Shown: positions 51,845 to 59,358, numbered from the stretch's first letter. The stretch: DNA of 64,000 bases from Alicycliphilus sp. UBA6560 (GCA_002434305.1 DJJU01000006.1:620001-684000); one strand, 5' to 3'. Made by a program: numbers and translations. The notes: generated from the sequence alone by a model not told the origin.

Positions 51845-51910
51845 CAAATTGCTGCACACGGAAAAATTACTCGCTACGCTCCTAATTTTCCGGCGAGCAA
51901 AGCGTTAGTA
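51839..51910 (+). other. attC site 3
   Basis: R'' ACCTAAC overlaps the stop codon of the nuclease-like gene; R' GTTAGTA; 72 bases with arms GGAAAAATTA/TAATTTTCC. The AT-rich stem matches the AT-rich cassette it belongs to. Confidence 0.88.
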
Positions 51911-51922
51911 TTTGAGGGAAAG

Positions 51923-52111
51923 ATGTCAGCTAGCTCAAAACTAAGTCGTGCACTTCAATCACTTGATGATGCTGAAAGAATAATTAAACGCACCAAAAAT
52001 GCGTCCACGGATTCTGATCTTCAATATCAACTTCGAAGATCACTTCGTGAAATCGAGGAAGCCAAGCAAGAAATCGAGCGCGCTCGTCGTGAAGTGCGTG
52101 ATTTAGAGTAG
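51923..52111 (+). CDS. Small helical cassette protein (62 residues)
   Basis: A 62-residue, highly charged protein, probably one long helix or helical hairpin: LSRALQSLDDAERIIKRTKN and LREIEEAKQEIERARREVRD show heptad-like spacing. GAGGGA lies three bases before the ATG region (start 13 bases after attC 3). No family recognised. It could be an antitoxin-like or coiled-coil partner, but nothing in the sequence proves this. Confidence 0.65.
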   Translation: MSASSKLSRALQSLDDAERIIKRTKNASTDSDLQYQLRRSLREIEEAKQEIERARREVRDLE

Positions 52112-52120
52112 TAATTAAAG

Positions 52121-52180
52121 GTCTAACCCGGCGCTCAAGCCGACCCGCCTTCGGCGGTCGGCTTAGCTTGTTCGTTAGGC
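52121..52180 (+). other. attC site 4
   Basis: R'' GTCTAAC, R' GTTAGGC; 60 bases, arms AAGCCGACCCGCC/GGCGGTCGGCTT with a TTC loop. Almost identical to attC 2 in the left half. Confidence 0.95.
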
Positions 52181-52196
52181 CCTCACGAACGACCCG

Positions 52197-52766
52197 ATGA
52201 ATTCGAACATTATTCTCCTGACAGATCTGAGCTACGAGATCGGACTCATTGGAGTTGCCGAATACAAAGAAAGAATGGGTATTGCCGCATGGCTTTCCGA
52301 CTTCAATGAAGAGATGCGCGACCCACGCCTCGGCAACGACGAGAAGGACGCTCCACGTCAGCGAGCAGAGCGTGTTGAAGAGAACGGGAGCGGAGGCGGT
52401 GCTCGTTCACGTGGCGAGCAAGAGGAACTCGATGATGGACCTCCTTACATGCAACTTCTGGCGCTCAACACATGGATGTTCACTGTTGGCGACGTCGATT
52501 GTTATCCTTCCGTTCCACACGGGCATTTCAAGAGAAAGACGAATGAGTGGCCAAAGCTAAATCCATATATCGGTCGAGTATTCAGCACGATGCACACGGA
52601 GGACATAAGTGCACGCCTGACGAGAGCCGAGATGAAGGCCCTTTGGAATGACGAGAGTTTCGTGGAGCACTGCCGTCAGCAAGTACTGTGGTACAGCGAT
52701 TTCGCTCCCCGTTATGCGTTTTCCAGCGCTCGCAGGGGAAAGTTCCTCTTCCCACGGTGGCGCTAG
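52197..52766 (+). CDS. Cassette protein of unknown function (189 residues)
   Basis: A 189-residue soluble protein beginning MNSNIILLTDLSYEIGLIGV. The middle (about residues 45-80) is charged and Gly-rich and probably disordered. The C-terminal half has a Trp/Tyr/His-rich segment: PHGHFKRKTNEWPKLNPYIG, RVFSTMHTEDISARLTRAEM, and an ending FLFPRW. I do not recognise a family. The start is 17 bases after attC 4 and the stop is five bases before attC 5, so it fills its cassette. Composition is intermediate between the AT-rich nuclease cassette and the host genes. Confidence 0.65.
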   Translation: MNSNIILLTDLSYEIGLIGVAEYKERMGIAAWLSDFNEEMRDPRLGNDEKDAPRQRAERVEENGSGGGARSRGEQEELDDGPPYMQLLALNTWMFTVGDVDCYPSVPHGHFKRKTNEWPKLNPYIGRVFSTMHTEDISARLTRAEMKALWNDESFVEHCRQQVLWYSDFAPRYAFSSARRGKFLFPRWR

Positions 52767-52770
52767 AGAT

Positions 52771-52830
52771 GCCTAACAATTCGTCCAAGCCGACGCTGCT
52801 TCGCAGCGCGGCTTAACTCAGGCGTTAGGC
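52771..52830 (+). other. attC site 5
   Basis: R'' GCCTAAC and R' GTTAGGC are fully complementary; 60 bases with arms CAAGCCGACGCTGC/GCAGCGCGGCTT and a TTC loop. Confidence 0.96.
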
Positions 52831-52847
52831 CATCAAGAAGAACCGCT

Positions 52848-53747
52848 ATGTCGCTCCTACGTCAGATACAAGACGCGGCAATTGACTCGTCCGTTGATCT
52901 GCCCACACTTTTGCGCAAGTGCAAGGTGTTGGCCGCACGTCTTGGAAACGAAGACTTCAAGCAATGGATCGACAACGAGCTTTCTGGCTACGACAAGAAG
53001 GAAGACCTTCCTGAGTACCGAATTCTTAACGTCAACTCCAAGGGGCACTTCGGCGGTCCGTTTGGATCGGGTCTTCGCAACGCAGACATTCCACTGATGT
53101 GCCTTCCCGAAGACTTCCGGGAAAGCCTCGGTCACTCTTACATGATGCAGCCTGTGGCAGCAGTGGCATCGTTGGTATCGAGTGGCAAGTCTGGAACACT
53201 GCAAGAGCCGTGGAATCCAGACCTGGTCGCGCACTTCGGCAACAGAATCTACGAGCGGATGGTTTGCATGCAAGCATGGAAGGTGATTCCAGCATCCGCA
53301 ATCGTCGCGGCACTGGACACCGTTCGAACCCGAGTTCTGAACTTTGTGCTTGAAATTGAGGCCCAAAACCCCGCCGCTGGAGAAGCCATGTCAAACGAGA
53401 AACCGGTGCCGCAGGAGACGGTCCAACACATCTTCAACACTTACATCACTGGAGATGTTCAGAACTTGTCATCCGGTAGCACCAACGTTTCTCAGAACGC
53501 CAAGATGCAGAAGGGTGCTGATCAAGAGGTGTTCGCCAAGCTTCTTGATGCAATCATGCGCGCGAGCATGCCTGCAGCTGTGCAGGCGGCAGCCAGTGGT
53601 GCGGTCGAAGACCTACGGTCCACAAGCGGAACAGCCGAGTTCAAAGAAAAGTATCACCGCTTCATGGGCATACTTGCTGACCATATGCAAGTACTTGGAC
53701 CGGTCGTTGCGCCATTCCTTCCGCCGCTTGCCGCGATGGTGGCCTAA
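52848..53747 (+). CDS. Cassette protein with AbiTii-like N-terminal domain
   Basis: A 299-residue protein. The N-terminal 60 residues match the AbiTii pattern: LPTLLRKCKVLAARLGNEDF, then KQWIDNELSGYDKKEDLPEY followed by R, ending the WI-NEL-GY...PEYR block. Later segments are a helical bundle (about 150-185), a Gln/Asn/Ser linker with QNLSSGSTNVSQNAKMQ, and an Ala/Pro-rich hydrophobic C-terminus (VLGPVVAPFLPPLAAMV) that could associate with membranes. AbiTii domains occur in abortive-infection proteins, so a phage-defence role is plausible but inferred. The stop codon lies inside the R'' core of attC 6. The start codon is 17 bases after attC 5. Confidence 0.75.
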   Translation: MSLLRQIQDAAIDSSVDLPTLLRKCKVLAARLGNEDFKQWIDNELSGYDKKEDLPEYRILNVNSKGHFGGPFGSGLRNADIPLMCLPEDFRESLGHSYMMQPVAAVASLVSSGKSGTLQEPWNPDLVAHFGNRIYERMVCMQAWKVIPASAIVAALDTVRTRVLNFVLEIEAQNPAAGEAMSNEKPVPQETVQHIFNTYITGDVQNLSSGSTNVSQNAKMQKGADQEVFAKLLDAIMRASMPAAVQAAASGAVEDLRSTSGTAEFKEKYHRFMGILADHMQVLGPVVAPFLPPLAAMVA

Positions 53748-53813
53748 CCCCTCCATCGAGGGGATGCCCAACCGGCTACGCTGGTCGGTCACCCCTCATG
53801 TCAAACGTTAGGC
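53742..53813 (+). other. attC site 6
   Basis: R'' GCCTAAC, R' GTTAGGC, fully complementary; 72 bases. Inner arms differ from the 60-base sites (CCTCCATCGAGGGGATG and CACCCCTCATG), so it comes from a different attC lineage. Confidence 0.93.
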
Positions 53814-53818
53814 CTCTC

Positions 53819-54292
53819 ATGAAAACCCGCGCAGAACTCTCGCCCTGCAATAGCTACCGATACGCTTTATGGCGTGAATGGTCTGAGGAGCCTCCTGTCT
53901 TGTTCGTCATGCTGAACCCTTCTACAGCAGACGCATCCCAAGACGATCCCACCATTCGCCGCTGCATTAGCTTCGCTCAGCAGTGGGGGCATGGTGGTCT
54001 TATCGTTGCCAACCTGTTCGCTTGGCGCTCGCCGTACCCCACCCATCTGAGAAGTGCTAAAGATCCGATTGGTCCCAGCAACGACGAGTGGCTGAAGAAG
54101 CTGGCTAAACAGAGTAGCGTGGTGGTTGGCGCATGGGGAAACCATGGCACATACATGCAGCGCGGGAAAGCTGTTGCTTCGTTGTTTCCAGGGCTGCAAT
54201 GCCTCGGGCTTACAAAGCAGGGCCAACCTAGGCATCCGCTCTATGTGTCAGCTTCCACGCAGCCAAAGCCAATGCAGGCAACTGATGTGTAA
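53819..54292 (+). CDS. DUF1643 cassette protein
   Basis: A 157-residue protein of DUF1643: YRYALWREWSEEPPVLFVML, NPSTADASQDDPTIRRC, WGHGGLIVANLFAWRS and DPIGPSNDEWL are the family's conserved blocks. The family is frequent on plasmids, phages and integron cassettes and has no established activity. The ATG is five bases after the R' core of attC 6, leaving no room for a ribosome-binding site outside the attC; an upstream in-frame ATG at 53798 would start inside the attC. Confidence 0.85.
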   Translation: MKTRAELSPCNSYRYALWREWSEEPPVLFVMLNPSTADASQDDPTIRRCISFAQQWGHGGLIVANLFAWRSPYPTHLRSAKDPIGPSNDEWLKKLAKQSSVVVGAWGNHGTYMQRGKAVASLFPGLQCLGLTKQGQPRHPLYVSASTQPKPMQATDV

Positions 54293-54318
54293 ATCTATCA
54301 ATTGCGCACCTGCGACCA

Positions 54319-54412
54319 GCCTAACCAATTGGTCAAGCCGACGCCCACAAGCTCCGCTTGTGGGTGCCCTCCGTGCTCCGCACTGCGGCGCGGCTTACCG
54401 CGAGCGTTATAT
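54319..54412 (+). other. attC site 7
   Basis: R'' GCCTAAC, R' GTTATAT; 94 bases, with an extra internal hairpin CCCACAAGC-TCC-GCTTGTGGG. R' does not pair with its own R'' but is exactly complementary to the R'' ATATAAC of attC 8. Confidence 0.92.
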
Positions 54413-54459
54413 GCTCAATTTGCATTCTCAAATAATATTCAGAAGCGGATTTCTATAAG

Positions 54460-54789
54460 TTGGTATCAGATAGAAAAATTGCATGGAGACATGCTTTACC
54501 GGTGATGATTGGATTGCTTGGTATTGTGTGCGCAATCTACGTAACATTTTTTGTGGGTTGTTCCCATCTGGACTGTGTTAATTCTAGTTATCGTTGGCAC
54601 GTAGTTTCGCTGGTTGCAGCCTGTTTCTGTCTGCTTGCTTATGATTTGTATGTCTTGATACGTTTGTTATCAAAAAAGCACCTAAATACTAAGTTCGCCA
54701 GTGTCTTCAAGCTGTGTGTTCTTGTTCTGCATGCGGTCCTGTTCTTCTCAGTCTTTGTTGTTTTTGATTATGTATCAGGCCGCATATAA
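54460..54789 (+). CDS. Small membrane protein in a cassette (109 residues)
   Basis: A hydrophobic protein with three predicted transmembrane helices: IGLLGIVCAIYVTFFVGC, VVSLVAACFCLLAYDLYVLI and LCVLVLHAVLFFSVFVVFDY, plus a Lys-rich cytoplasmic loop (RLLSKKHLNTKF). Four Cys residues are notable. The start is uncertain: TTG at 54460 gives a basic leader before helix 1, ATG at 54505 gives 94 residues. Sequence is AT-rich and unlike the host. No family recognised. Small membrane cassettes can be effectors or immunity proteins, but nothing here decides. Confidence 0.55.
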   Translation: MVSDRKIAWRHALPVMIGLLGIVCAIYVTFFVGCSHLDCVNSSYRWHVVSLVAACFCLLAYDLYVLIRLLSKKHLNTKFASVFKLCVLVLHAVLFFSVFVVFDYVSGRI

Positions 54790-54903
54790 CAGGTCGTTCA
54801 AGCCGACAGCCCTACGCTCCACAATTGGCTGTGCATGTGCTTCGCACACTATTGCACAACCAATTGTTCCGCTACGGTCTGCGGCTTAACTCCAGTGTTA
54901 GAA
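54784..54903 (+). other. attC site 8
   Basis: R'' ATATAAC overlaps the stop of the membrane-protein gene; R' GTTAGAA; 120 bases, the longest here. Arms ACAATTGGCTGTGCA and TGCACAACCAATTGT enclose a TGTGCTTCGCACA hairpin, forming a large structured loop. Confidence 0.9.
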
Positions 54904-54906
54904 CAG

Positions 54907-55173
54907 ATGAAGTTCATTGTGATTTCTGGCTGGCTACTGATTGGAGCCTCAATCATGACCGGGTTCTACTATGTTTACCTTGGAATCGTGGCTCTCAAAC
55001 ATTTACGTGGAGCCACAGACATTGAAAAAACCGTTGGCTGGACACTTTGGTGGTTTTTAGAGGCGGATCGCTGTGACGAAGTCGGCAAAAAATTATGCAG
55101 GCGCGGAAGCACTGTTTTCGTGGTTGCATGGTGCCTTGCCGCTCCCGGGTACTACTTGGTTTTTCGCGGCTAA
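54907..55173 (+). CDS. Second small membrane protein in a cassette (88 residues)
   Basis: An 88-residue protein with an N-terminal hydrophobic region IVISGWLLIGASIMTGFYYV extending into YLGIVAL and a C-terminal helix STVFVVAWCLAAPGYYLVF, separated by a charged loop (HLRGATDIEKTVGWTLWWF, EADRCDEVGKKLCRRG). The ATG lies three bases after the attC 8 core. No family recognised. It is the last cassette gene before attC 9. Confidence 0.6.
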   Translation: MKFIVISGWLLIGASIMTGFYYVYLGIVALKHLRGATDIEKTVGWTLWWFLEADRCDEVGKKLCRRGSTVFVVAWCLAAPGYYLVFRG

Positions 55174-55182
55174 TATGTTGTG

Positions 55183-55242
55183 TCCTAACCCGGCGGTCAA
55201 GCGGATCCGCCTTCGGCGTCCCGCTTACCTAGTCCGTTAGGG
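55183..55242 (+). other. attC site 9
   Basis: R'' TCCTAAC, R' GTTAGGG; 60 bases with arms AAGCGGATCCGCC/GGCGTCCCGCTT. Closely related to attC 2 and 4. Last attC found. Confidence 0.92.
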
Positions 55243-55451
55243 CCAGGTGCGTGTTTCCTGGCCGTCCGCCGCTTCACGCTGCCGCACGGACCCCGGCGGC
55301 TGCGTGTGAACAGCGGCTGCGCCCGCTGGATACCGTAAATTTCCACGAGGCGGTGGAAGCCAGAAGGGTGTCGGGCATGGATTGCAGTTTCGTTATGGGC
55401 ACAACTATTCTGCTAGAGAAACGGCTGCATCCAACCAAAACGCTATATTGA

Positions 55452-55733
55452 TCAGTAGTAATAACGGCAAGCAATCACCACCAGCGCCTCCCCGTCCACG
55501 CAATACACCAGCCTGTTCGTATCGTCGATGCGCCGTGACCAGAAGCCGGACAGGTTTTCTTTCAACGGCTCAGGTTTGCCGATACCGGCGAAAGGATGGC
55601 GCATGCAATCCTGGATCAGCAGATTAATGCGCTTCAAGGTCTTTTTGTCTTGGCTCTGCCAATAGGCATAGTCCTCCCATGCCGCGAGCGTCCAAGTCAG
55701 CCGCGCCAGCCTTTCAGGCGGCTCAATCGGCAT
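55452..55733 (-). CDS. yoeB: YoeB/Txe-family toxin, catalytic His replaced by Tyr
   Basis: A 93-residue RelE-superfamily mRNA interferase. The core aligns with E. coli YoeB: WEDYAYWQSQDKKTLKRINL, GKPEPLKENLSGFWSRRI, NRLVY. The residues equivalent to Glu46 (KPEP) and Arg65 (NRLVY) are kept. The C-terminus is ACRYYY where YoeB has ACRYHY, so the catalytic His83 equivalent is Tyr. About nine extra N-terminal residues precede the core. The ATG overlaps the antitoxin gene by 11 bases, the normal antitoxin-toxin coupling. Activity may be reduced or altered by the substitution. Confidence 0.9.
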   Translation of the reverse strand: MPIEPPERLARLTWTLAAWEDYAYWQSQDKKTLKRINLLIQDCMRHPFAGIGKPEPLKENLSGFWSRRIDDTNRLVYCVDGEALVVIACRYYY

Positions 55734-55980
55734 CGACCAGATCCCGCTCTTGTGCCTGGCCTGCCCGTAACTGGGCAATCGAACGCGCCAGATGCGCAGC
55801 GTTGGCGGGCGACTTGAGCAAATGCACCGTTTCCATCAGGCTGTTGAAGGTGTCCAACGACATGATCACGGCATCGGGCGCGTCACGCCGGGCGATGACC
55901 GTGTAGTCGGCATCCTCGATCACCTGGTCGATCACTGTTTTGAAGCTATTACGAGCTTCGGAAAAATTCAATACACGCAT
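55723..55980 (-). CDS. yefM: YefM/Phd-family antitoxin
   Basis: An 85-residue antitoxin: MRVLNFSEARNSFKTVIDQV and ARRDAPDAVIMSLDTFNSLM form the YefM dimerisation/DNA-binding domain, and the C-terminal segment (LARSIAQLRAGQAQERDLVD) is the toxin-wrapping tail. AAGGAGG lies eight bases before the ATG. It is first in the operon, as expected for conditional cooperativity control. A TGTACA-core palindrome lies upstream. Confidence 0.93.
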   Translation of the reverse strand: MRVLNFSEARNSFKTVIDQVIEDADYTVIARRDAPDAVIMSLDTFNSLMETVHLLKSPANAAHLARSIAQLRAGQAQERDLVDAD

Positions 55981-56008
55981 GACCAGCCTCCTTGAGTTGT
56001 CTTGTCGG

Positions 56009-56016
56009 TTGTACAA
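56009..56016. promoter_or_regulatory. TTGTACAA operator candidate of the yefM-yoeB pair
   Basis: Perfect palindrome TTGTACAA, 29 bases before the antitoxin start. TGTACA is the core of the E. coli YefM-YoeB operator palindromes, which supports autorepression here. Confidence 0.6.
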
Positions 56017-56040
56017 GTCGGCCTCATGCAACGCCACCGC

Positions 56041-57837
56041 TCACGCAGTGAACTGCAGCCGCGCCAGCCTCGCATACGCCCCGCCCCGCGCCACCAGCTC
56101 CGCGTGGCGCCCTTCCTCCACCACCCTCCCCTGCTCCAGCACCACGATCCGATCGGCGTGCTGCACTGTCGCCAGCCGGTGCGCAATCACCAGCGTGATG
56201 CGGCTACCCGCGCGCTGCGCCAGCGCGGCGTCCAACGCCTGCTGCACGGCCCGCTCGCTGTGCGCATCCAGTGCGCTGGTGGCCTCGTCCAGCAGCAGCA
56301 CCGGCGCATCCTTGAGCAGCGCCCGCGCGATGGCGATTCGCTGGCGCTGGCCGCCCGACAGGCGCACGCCGCGCTCGCCCAGGAAGGTGTCGTAGCCCTC
56401 GGGCAGCGCCTCGATGAAGTCGTGGGCGAAGGCGGCGCGGGCGGCGGCTATGACCTCCTCGCGGCTGGCGCCCGGCCGGGCGTAGCGGATGTTGTCCAGC
56501 GCGCTGCTGGAGAAGATCACCGCGTCCTGCGGCACGGTGGCGATGCGCTCGCGCAGCGCGTGCAGGTCCCACTGGCGGATGTCCTGTCCGCCCAGGACGA
56601 TGCGCCCCGCGCTCACGTCGTAGAAGCGCTGCAGCAGCTGGAACACGGTGGACTTGCCCGCGCCGCTGGCGCCGACCAGCGCCACGGTCTCGCCGGGCGC
56701 CACGCGCAGGGTGAAGTCGCTCAACGCGGGCCGCTCCGGACGCGACGGGTAGTGGAACGTCACGCCGTCGAAGGCCAGCGCCAGCGGCGCGTCTGACGCA
56801 GAGCCCAATGGAAGCGCCGTGCCGTGGGCACGTTCGGGCGAGCGGATGTCCGGCTCGGTGGCCAGCAGTTCCATCAGCCGCTCCATGGCGCCGGCCGCGC
56901 GCAGCAGGTCGCCGTACACCTCGCCCAGCACGGCCACGGCGCCGGCCAGAAACAGTGCGTAGACCACCGTCTGCCCAAGGCTGCCGGCGCTCATCTGCCC
57001 GGCCAGCACGGCCTCGGCGCCGCGGTACAGGCCCCACAGCAGCAGCGCGGCGTTGGCGATGATGATGAAGGCCACCAGCAGCGCCCGCGCGCCGCTCCTG
57101 CGCACGGCGGTGCGAAAGGCGACCTCGGCCGCTGTGGCAAAGCGCGCGGCCTCGCGCCCCTCGGCGGTGAAGCCCTGCACGACGGGAACGGCCGCCAGCA
57201 CCTCGGCGGCGATGGCGCTGGCGTCGGCCACGCGGTCCTGGCTGGCGCGCGACAGTCGCCGCACGCTGCGCCCGATCCACAGCGTGGGCAGCACGACGAC
57301 CAGCACGGCGGCCAGCGCCACCAGCATGACCATCGGATTGGTCCACACCAGCATCACCAGCGCGCCCACGCCCAGCACCGCGTTGCGCAGGCCCATCGAG
57401 AACGACGAGCCGATCACCGTCTGCACCAGCGTGGCGTCGGCCGTCAGGCGCGACAGCACCTCGCCGGTCTGCGTGGTTTCAAAAAACGCCGGGCTTTGCC
57501 GCAGCACCTGCGCGTACACGCGGCTGCGCAGGTCGGCGGTGACGCGCTCGCCCAGCCAGCTCATGGCGTAATAGCGCCCGGCCGAGAACACGCCCACGGC
57601 CACCGCCACGCCGAACAGCAGCGCGAAGTGCGCACGCAGGGCGCCCGCGTCGCCGCCACCGGGCAGGCCCTGGTCGATCAGCTGGCGCAGCGCCATCGGA
57701 AAGGCCAGCGTGGCCGCGGCGGCCAGCAACAGCAGGACCAGCGCGGCGGCGATGGGCCAGCGGTACGGGCGCAGAAAGGGCAGCAGCGCACGCAGGGCGC
57801 GCGGCTGGCCGCGCTGGGGGCGGGTGGCGGGTTCCAT
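56041..57837 (-). CDS. ABC exporter (fused transmembrane and ATPase domains)
   Basis: A 598-residue MsbA/LmrA-type half-transporter. Six transmembrane helices lie in about residues 25-310 (first [20 protein letters not shown]), then the nucleotide-binding domain with Walker [10 protein letters not shown], signature [16 protein letters not shown], Walker [13 protein letters not shown] and H-loop IAHRL. It would act as a homodimer in the inner membrane exporting a lipid or hydrophobic compound; substrate unknown. ATG at 57837 is chosen; an in-frame start at 57915 adds a poorly conserved leader. Confidence 0.93.
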   Translation of the reverse strand: MEPATRPQRGQPRALRALLPFLRPYRWPIAAALVLLLLAAAATLAFPMALRQLIDQGLPGGGDAGALRAHFALLFGVAVAVGVFSAGRYYAMSWLGERVTADLRSRVYAQVLRQSPAFFETTQTGEVLSRLTADATLVQTVIGSSFSMGLRNAVLGVGALVMLVWTNPMVMLVALAAVLVVVLPTLWIGRSVRRLSRASQDRVADASAIAAEVLAAVPVVQGFTAEGREAARFATAAEVAFRTAVRRSGARALLVAFIIIANAALLLWGLYRGAEAVLAGQMSAGSLGQTVVYALFLAGAVAVLGEVYGDLLRAAGAMERLMELLATEPDIRSPERAHGTALPLGSASDAPLALAFDGVTFHYPSRPERPALSDFTLRVAPGETVALVGASGAGKSTVFQLLQRFYDVSAGRIVLGGQDIRQWDLHALRERIATVPQDAVIFSSSALDNIRYARPGASREEVIAAARAAFAHDFIEALPEGYDTFLGERGVRLSGGQRQRIAIARALLKDAPVLLLDEATSALDAHSERAVQQALDAALAQRAGSRITLVIAHRLATVQHADRIVVLEQGRVVEEGRHAELVARGGAYARLARLQFTA

Positions 57838-57957
57838 TTTTTCTTTCGGGCGTAGGCGGGTCGTTTGCTGAAAAGGGCGCGACGCCCATTCTCTGCCGCC
57901 ATCCGCCTGCATCACCCCCAGGCTGGGCCCTGCTGCGGATGCCCGCAGCGCGCTGCT

Positions 57958-58746
57958 TCAGCGGCCCAGGCAGCCCGCCGCGCTGGCGTGCAGGCAGATG
58001 GCGGCGGCGGCGGCCACGTTCAGCGACTCCTCGCCGCCCGGCTGGGCGATGCGGATGTGCTGGCTGGCGCGCTGCTCCAGCAGTGGCGACACGCCCTGCC
58101 CTTCGTGCCCCATGACCCAGGCGCAGGGCCAGGGCAGTTCGGCGCGGTGCAGCAGGTCGCCCTGGTGCGAGCTGGTGACCAGGAGCGGCGCCTGCAGCGC
58201 ATCCAGCAGCACCGGCACCTCCAGCCCTTCGACCAGCTGCAGCGCGAAGTGGGCGCCCATGCCGGCACGCAGCACCTTGGGCGACCACAGCGCGGCCGTG
58301 CCCTTGATGGCGGCGATCTGCGTGAAGCCGAAGGCGGCCGCGCTGCGCAGGACGGAGCCGACGTTGCCGGCGTCCTGCAGCCGGTCCAGCACCACGGTGG
58401 GGGCGCGCGGCTGCAGCGCGGCGGGCTCGCTCCAGTCCAGCAGAAAACCCATGCCGGCGGGCGATTCGAGCGCGCTAATGCCGGCCCACAGGGCATCCGG
58501 CAAAACTATGTTTTTGATAGCTGCTTGCGCATACTGGGCGGGCGCCAGAGGCCAAAAAGACTCAGAAAACACCGCCACGGCCGGCTGCCGGCCGCGCGCC
58601 AGTGCGGCGCCACACAGGTGGTCGCCCTCGACCCACACACGGCCCTGGCGGCGGTAGGCGGTCGTGCCCTGGGCCAGGCGGCGCAGGTCTTTCACGAAGG
58701 CGTTGCCGGCGGACTGGATGAAGGTGGGTGCGTGGGCGGCGGTCAT
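57958..58746 (-). CDS. SpoU/TrmH-family RNA 2'-O-methyltransferase
   Basis: A 262-residue SPOUT methyltransferase with an N-terminal SpoU substrate-binding domain and the knotted catalytic domain: [31 protein letters not shown] and [20 protein letters not shown] are motifs 1-3. The target is probably rRNA or tRNA ribose. A copy of the dispersed repeat lies in frame at 58504-58559 and encodes [17 protein letters not shown] in the linker between domains. The start overlaps the rnhB stop (ATGA). Confidence 0.92.
   Translation of the reverse strand: MTAAHAPTFIQSAGNAFVKDLRRLAQGTTAYRRQGRVWVEGDHLCGAALARGRQPAVAVFSESFWPLAPAQYAQAAIKNIVLPDALWAGISALESPAGMGFLLDWSEPAALQPRAPTVVLDRLQDAGNVGSVLRSAAAFGFTQIAAIKGTAALWSPKVLRAGMGAHFALQLVEGLEVPVLLDALQAPLLVTSSHQGDLLHRAELPWPCAWVMGHEGQGVSPLLEQRASQHIRIAQPGGEESLNVAAAAAICLHASAAGCLGR
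58504..58559. repeat. Dispersed repeat inserted in frame in the SpoU-family gene
   Basis: AACTATGTTTTTGATAGCTG, CTTGCGCATACTGGGCGG, GCGCCAGAGGCCAAAAAGAC. Both flanks match the intergenic units; reading frame is maintained. Confidence 0.8.
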
Positions 58747-59354
58747 GCGGGTATCGTGGACTTGGCGGCCAGCGCGCGGGCGACGGGGGCGAACGAGCGG
58801 CGGTGCTCGGGGCAGGCGCCGTGCTCGGCCAGCGCGGCCAGGTGGCGGGCGGTGCTGTAGCCCTTGTGCTCGGAGAAGCCGTAGTGCGGCCAGTCGGCGT
58901 GCAGCTGCTGGCACCAGCGGTCGCGCGTGACCTTGGCCAGGATGGAGGCGGCCGAGATGGCCTGCACCAGCGCGTCGCCCTGCACGATGGCCTCGGCCGG
59001 CACGCTCAGCACGGGCAGGCGGTTGCCGTCCACCAGCACGCGGGTGGGTTTCAGTCGCAGGCCCTGCACGGCGCGGGCCATGGCCAGCATCGTGGCCTGC
59101 AGGATGTTGAGTTCGTCGATCTCCTGCACGCTGGCCTGTGCCACGCTGACGCACAGCGCGTGGGCGCAGATCTCGTCGTACAGGCGCTCGCGCCGGGCGG
59201 CGGTCAGGGCCTTGGAATCGGCCAGGCCGGCGATGGGCCGGGCGTCGTCCAGGATGACGGCGGCGGCCACCACCGGCCCGGCCAGCGGGCCGCGGCCGGC
59301 CTCGTCCACGCCGGCCATGAGGCCGGGCGCGTGCCAGTTCAGCGTGGCCTGCAC
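58743..59354 (-). CDS. rnhB: Ribonuclease HII
   Basis: Removes ribonucleotides from RNA-DNA junctions. The 203-residue protein has [20 protein letters not shown] (catalytic Asp and Glu), [22 protein letters not shown] and [17 protein letters not shown] at 59354 is preferred because it lies four bases after the lpxB stop; an ATG at 59387 would overlap lpxB. It is part of the conserved lpxA-lpxB-rnhB order and is coupled to the methyltransferase downstream. Confidence 0.94.
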   Translation of the reverse strand: MQATLNWHAPGLMAGVDEAGRGPLAGPVVAAAVILDDARPIAGLADSKALTAARRERLYDEICAHALCVSVAQASVQEIDELNILQATMLAMARAVQGLRLKPTRVLVDGNRLPVLSVPAEAIVQGDALVQAISAASILAKVTRDRWCQQLHADWPHYGFSEHKGYSTARHLAALAEHGACPEHRRSFAPVARALAAKSTIPA

Positions 59355-59358
59355 GCCG

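Larger units (their letters stand above)
49770..55242 (+). mobile_element. Integron cassette array without integrase (CALIN) with nine attC sites
   Basis: Nine attC sites, all in the same orientation, alternate with short ORFs of differing base composition. Core heptamers follow RYYYAAC (R'') and GTTRRRY (R'). Assuming the usual G/TT cut, complete cassettes span 50086-50364, 50365-51904, 51905-52174, 52175-52824, 52825-53807, 53808-54406, 54407-54897 and 54898-55236. A first cassette may start at GTTAGTC (49770-49776), which pairs 6 of 7 with the R'' at 50033. No integron integrase reading frame is present in the window, so recombination would need an integrase elsewhere. The sites share strong sequence similarity (for example 50311, 52121 and 55183), the pattern of a sedentary chromosomal integron. 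Confidence 0.92.

Noticed and set aside
54126..54458. A 110-codon frame overlapping the DUF1643 gene and attC 7
   Set aside because: Out of frame with the recognisable DUF1643 protein and crossing the attC; treated as chance.
55243..55451. A 66-codon open frame in the gap between attC 9 and the toxin gene
   Set aside because: No start context, motif or recognisable family; overlapping frames on both strands look equally random.
55243..55980. The yefM-yoeB pair as a tenth integron cassette
   Set aside because: No attC follows the pair on its right and the genes run opposite to the array. It may be a neighbouring insertion, but cassette status is not supported.
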